Assembly: GCA_037954325.1 (NCBI GenBank)
Contig: JBBMNZ010000042.1
Coordinates: forward strand, 1,127,501-1,191,500
Source of the DNA: Fistularia commersonii
Lineage: Eukaryota; Chordata; Actinopteri; Syngnathiformes; Fistulariidae
DNA: 64,000 nucleotides
Direction: 5' to 3'
Shown piece by piece: positions 61,406 through 64,000 of this stretch. Within the stretch, counting starts at the first letter, position 1. Each line of letters begins with the position of its first letter. Made by a program: the position numbers and the translations under genes. The notes beneath the pieces were generated by a model. That model did no database searches. It saw only the letters and a list, made by a program, of their open reading frames with translations, and was not told where the DNA came from.

Positions 61406-62942
61406 TGGGGACTGAAATTGTTATTAGCCTGCTGGCAGATGACACAACCTTAGTTTTGAAAAATGAACATCAAGTCCCAATAAGTGCTGAAAAAAAACAA
61501 AACATTCTCCAAGGCTTCAGGATTGTCATTAAACTTAAAGAAATGCAAACTTCTTGCGCTGCATGACTCGCCACTAAAGGAAATCAGCGATGATTCTATG
61601 AAATCAGAAATAAAATACTTGAGCATTTTCCTATCCAAGGACCAAACGTTAAATCAATCCAGGAACATTGAATCTAAACTGAATCAAAGTAAAGCTTAAT
61701 TCTAATATATGGCTCCAGAGAGATTTATCAATATTAGGCCGGATATATTTGACTAAAATGGATGTGTTTATCCAGATGTATATACCCAGCGTATTCCAAT
61801 GCTGCTCCAAATCAACTCGTAAAATCTGTTAACCAAATCAATTTCAACTTTATCTGGAGGAACAGACCACACCATCTAAGAAAAATCACATATGGTGAAA
61901 GAAACAAGTGAAGGAGGGCTGAAAGTGATAGAGTTGGACTGCTTGAATGGGACATTGAAGGTGAACTGGTTGAAATCCTGGATCAAACCTCATCGTTCTT
62001 TCTGGTATTGTACTCCAAACTACTTATTCAACAAAGTCGGCGGCCTAAGTCTTCTGCTTATCTCTGACTTGGATATCAACAAGATTCCTGTCAAATGTTC
62101 AGAGTTCCATAAACAAATATTATTATACTGGAAAATGATATATGTACACAATTTCTCACCACACAGTATAATAGTTTGGAACAATCGATATGTACTGCAA
62201 GGCAACAAACCTCTGTTTTACAAGGAATGCTTTGAGAAAGGTATATGGTCAATAATTGACTTGATGGATGACACTGGCAGTCCTCTGGACAATGAGCAGT
62301 TCTGTACTACACACAGATTCAAGCCTCCCATATTAGAGTTGCTAAAGTTACGAAACGCACTGCCTCGACAATTTGTATTCCTGACCAAAAATATAATGAC
62401 GCACCGAACCGTACAACCACAGTTACCCCGACTATCACTCCAGGGAATCTCAATTGTGGACAGAAAGCGCAGCAACTCCTTTATTAGGAAATGTTTCACA
62501 GGAAACTTATTCCCTGGACACGTCAAAAAAAAAAAAAAAAAATTTTAAATAAATTTGATGAGGAATCGATTGCCACGCTGCGAACTATGTATCTGACTCT
62601 ACCCATACCCCCAAGGCAAAAGAGACCCACTTCAAAATTATGACTGACATCTACCCATCTAAGGAATTATCGAGGGTACGCTTTAATTTTGAAGATAATA
62701 TTTGTACATTTTGTGAAGACAACATTGAAACCACTGACCATATATTTTTTCTCCTTCTCATTCCATCGTCACCAGTTTCCTTCTCAAAAGATGATATAAC
62801 ATTCTGTTTACTTATAAGCAACATAACAGATGAACTCTGTGTCAATGTTCTTTTAGGCCTGGCCAAGTTCTTCATTCACAAGAACAGAATGCAAAAATGC
62901 TCCCCAAATTTTAATGTCTTCATAAACGATTTTGAATTATAA
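61406..62942 (+). pseudogene. B20: LINE ORF2 remnant, ACACGTC variant
   Basis: Eight A and a single C after GCTG replace seven A and CC of other units, a substitution without frame change. Private changes are DDSMKS and VLQGNK. Main frame 61892-62548 (218 codons) has HRSF, not the HHSF of B15-B18. C-terminal frame 62640-62942 ends in FEL. Confidence 0.83.
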
Positions 62943-63920
62943 AAAAAAAAAAAAATCCTTAAAACTTATGGAAAAATCCAAAAACTAAAAAATATAGTTA
63001 CCCATGTCTGAGGTTCCTTTTTTTTTGGTAAAAAAAAAAAAAAAAAAACAAAAAAACAACTTAATTACATGTTACATTCCCCTTGCAATTTTATTTTTTT
63101 TTTTCGTTTTAATTTCTTATTTGTCTATCTATTGATTTAATTACTTCCTTTTAATTTCTTTTTTTGTCTCGCACTGTAAATTTCTCACAAACCTGTAACA
63201 CTATTAACTTCTCATTACATACAGAACAAATGTCCTGATGTCCGTTGCTTCCTCATCCCTGGTTGTTTCATTGACATTCAGTTCTACCTTGCTATGTTTA
63301 TTTGTACATTTGTATATTTGGGTGTACTATTTATGTTCAATTAAAAACAGTTTGATGTCTGAGATTCCTTGTGAACCGCCAACTTAATTACATGTTATAT
63401 TCCCCTCACAATTTTTTTTTTTCGTTTTTAATTTTATTTTTCTATCTATTTATTTAATTATATCCTTTTAATTTTCTTTTTTTGTCTAGCATTAAAAATT
63501 TCTCGCAAACCGTTAACACTATTAACTTCTGATTACTTACAGAACGAATGCGCTTATGCCCCCCCACCCCCCACCCCCCACCCCCCGCTTTTTCCGTACG
63601 GTGGCAGACACTGAGATCGAAAGTAAATGGGTGTCATTGAAATGCAGTAACAGGGTGATAACAGCCGTGTTCGAAGTGTGTAGGGGCTTATAGGAGAGCA
63701 GAAGCACGTCACGCAATTCACCTGAGTTCGGAGGATCGGGAGTACCAGGGCCCATAGCGCAGAAGCGGAAGAGCGGAGTTATGTGTCTCTTCTCAAAGGC
63801 GGGGAAGCTGGGGGGCAGCAGGACCCCTTAGACCGGCTAATGTGAGCCTTCTCCGGACATAGATCACCCGGACTTATGACTGGAGCTCCCGGACCTCTGG
63901 GCACACACATATGTGAATGA

Positions 63921-64000
63921 GTGGATGAGCTAATGTTGGTTTGGTTGTGGATACGTTTCGGCCAATGCTATCAGCACAGCTATGATTATCCCCAGAACGT
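63921..64000 (+). repeat. B21 unit, first 80 bp only
   Basis: Starts with the landmark and ends at CCCCAGAACGT, before the TATA-like box. Matches the other B units over its whole visible length. Confidence 0.9.

Larger units (their letters stand above)
61182..63920 (+). repeat. B20 unit, 2739 bp
   Basis: TATA-like box 61294; four-run C-rich tract 63559-63586. It has GGGGACTGAAATTG at the start of the ORF2 remnant, the form found in L0 and not in other B units. CATAGCGCAGAAG near the end is private. Confidence 0.92.
9533..64000 (+). repeat. B-type macrosatellite array, twenty 2.7-kb units plus partial
   Basis: Landmark-to-landmark spacing ranges from 2691 to 2742 bp over 54 kb, all units head to tail. 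Units differ by scattered point changes, homopolymer and (GT)n length and a few short indels. The shared order is leader, TATA box, (GT)n, ORF2 from RT motif C onward, AT-rich 3' region with an internal duplication, C-rich tract, GC-rich block. The array continues beyond the right edge, so its true size is unknown. Confidence 0.95.

Noticed and set aside
9533..64000. Ribosomal DNA or histone-type functional gene array
   Set aside because: The unit size and TATA box made this worth testing, but no rRNA-like, 5S-like or histone-like sequence was seen in any frame or strand. The coding content is LINE-derived.
9533..64000. CRISPR or other spaced direct-repeat system
   Set aside because: Repeats are kilobase-sized contiguous units with no unique spacers, in a eukaryotic setting.

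Overview
The window looks like vertebrate, most likely ray-finned fish, nuclear DNA made almost entirely of retrotransposon-derived tandem repeats. Three things point there: a LINE endonuclease reading frame of a type common in teleosts on the minus strand at the left edge, an L1/Tx1-like LINE ORF2 remnant, and long GT/CA microsatellites. No host gene, rRNA, tRNA, CRISPR array or prokaryotic signal was found. The taxonomic call is an inference from element families recognised by eye.

Layout. (1) 1-614: minus-strand start of an RTE-like LINE reading frame (ATG at 549) that stays open to the window edge, behind a 23-base C run. (2) 615-950: unassigned flank with a perfect 9-bp inverted repeat. 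(3) 951-3386: edge unit L0, a broken L1-type ORF2 fragment that alone keeps reverse transcriptase (RT) motifs A and B, followed by an AT-rich 3' region and a GC-rich block. (4) 3387-9532: three full A-type tandem units of about 1.87 kb plus a 539-bp truncated one. Each full unit has a TG-rich tract, GC-rich sub-repeats, a short piece of ORF2 from upstream of the RT, and the AT-rich 3' region. (5) 9533-64000: twenty complete B-type units (B1-B20) of 2.69-2.74 kb and the first 80 bases of another. The array runs off the right edge.

Each B unit has the same order: GC-rich leader, TATATAAAAG box, (GT)16-39, ORF2 from RT motif C (LADD) to a C-terminal zinc-knuckle-like segment, an AT-rich 3' region containing two diverged copies of one roughly 0.2-kb block, a (CCCCCCA)n tract able to form a G-quadruplex on the minus strand, and a GC-rich block leading into the next unit. 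The ORF2 parts are frameshifted and lack RT motifs A and B, so no unit can encode a working RT. Reading frames of 217-249 codons recur only because the copies are young and nearly identical.

The main discovery candidate is the array itself: a macrosatellite built from pieces of one LINE family with a promoter-like TATA/GT cassette in each unit. It shows visible unequal-exchange junctions (A to B at about 9494-9515), shared-variant blocks suggesting a higher-order repeat (B4-B5 against B7-B8) and mosaic units (B9, B10, B12). All similarity statements come from reading the sequence by eye; no alignment or database search was run.
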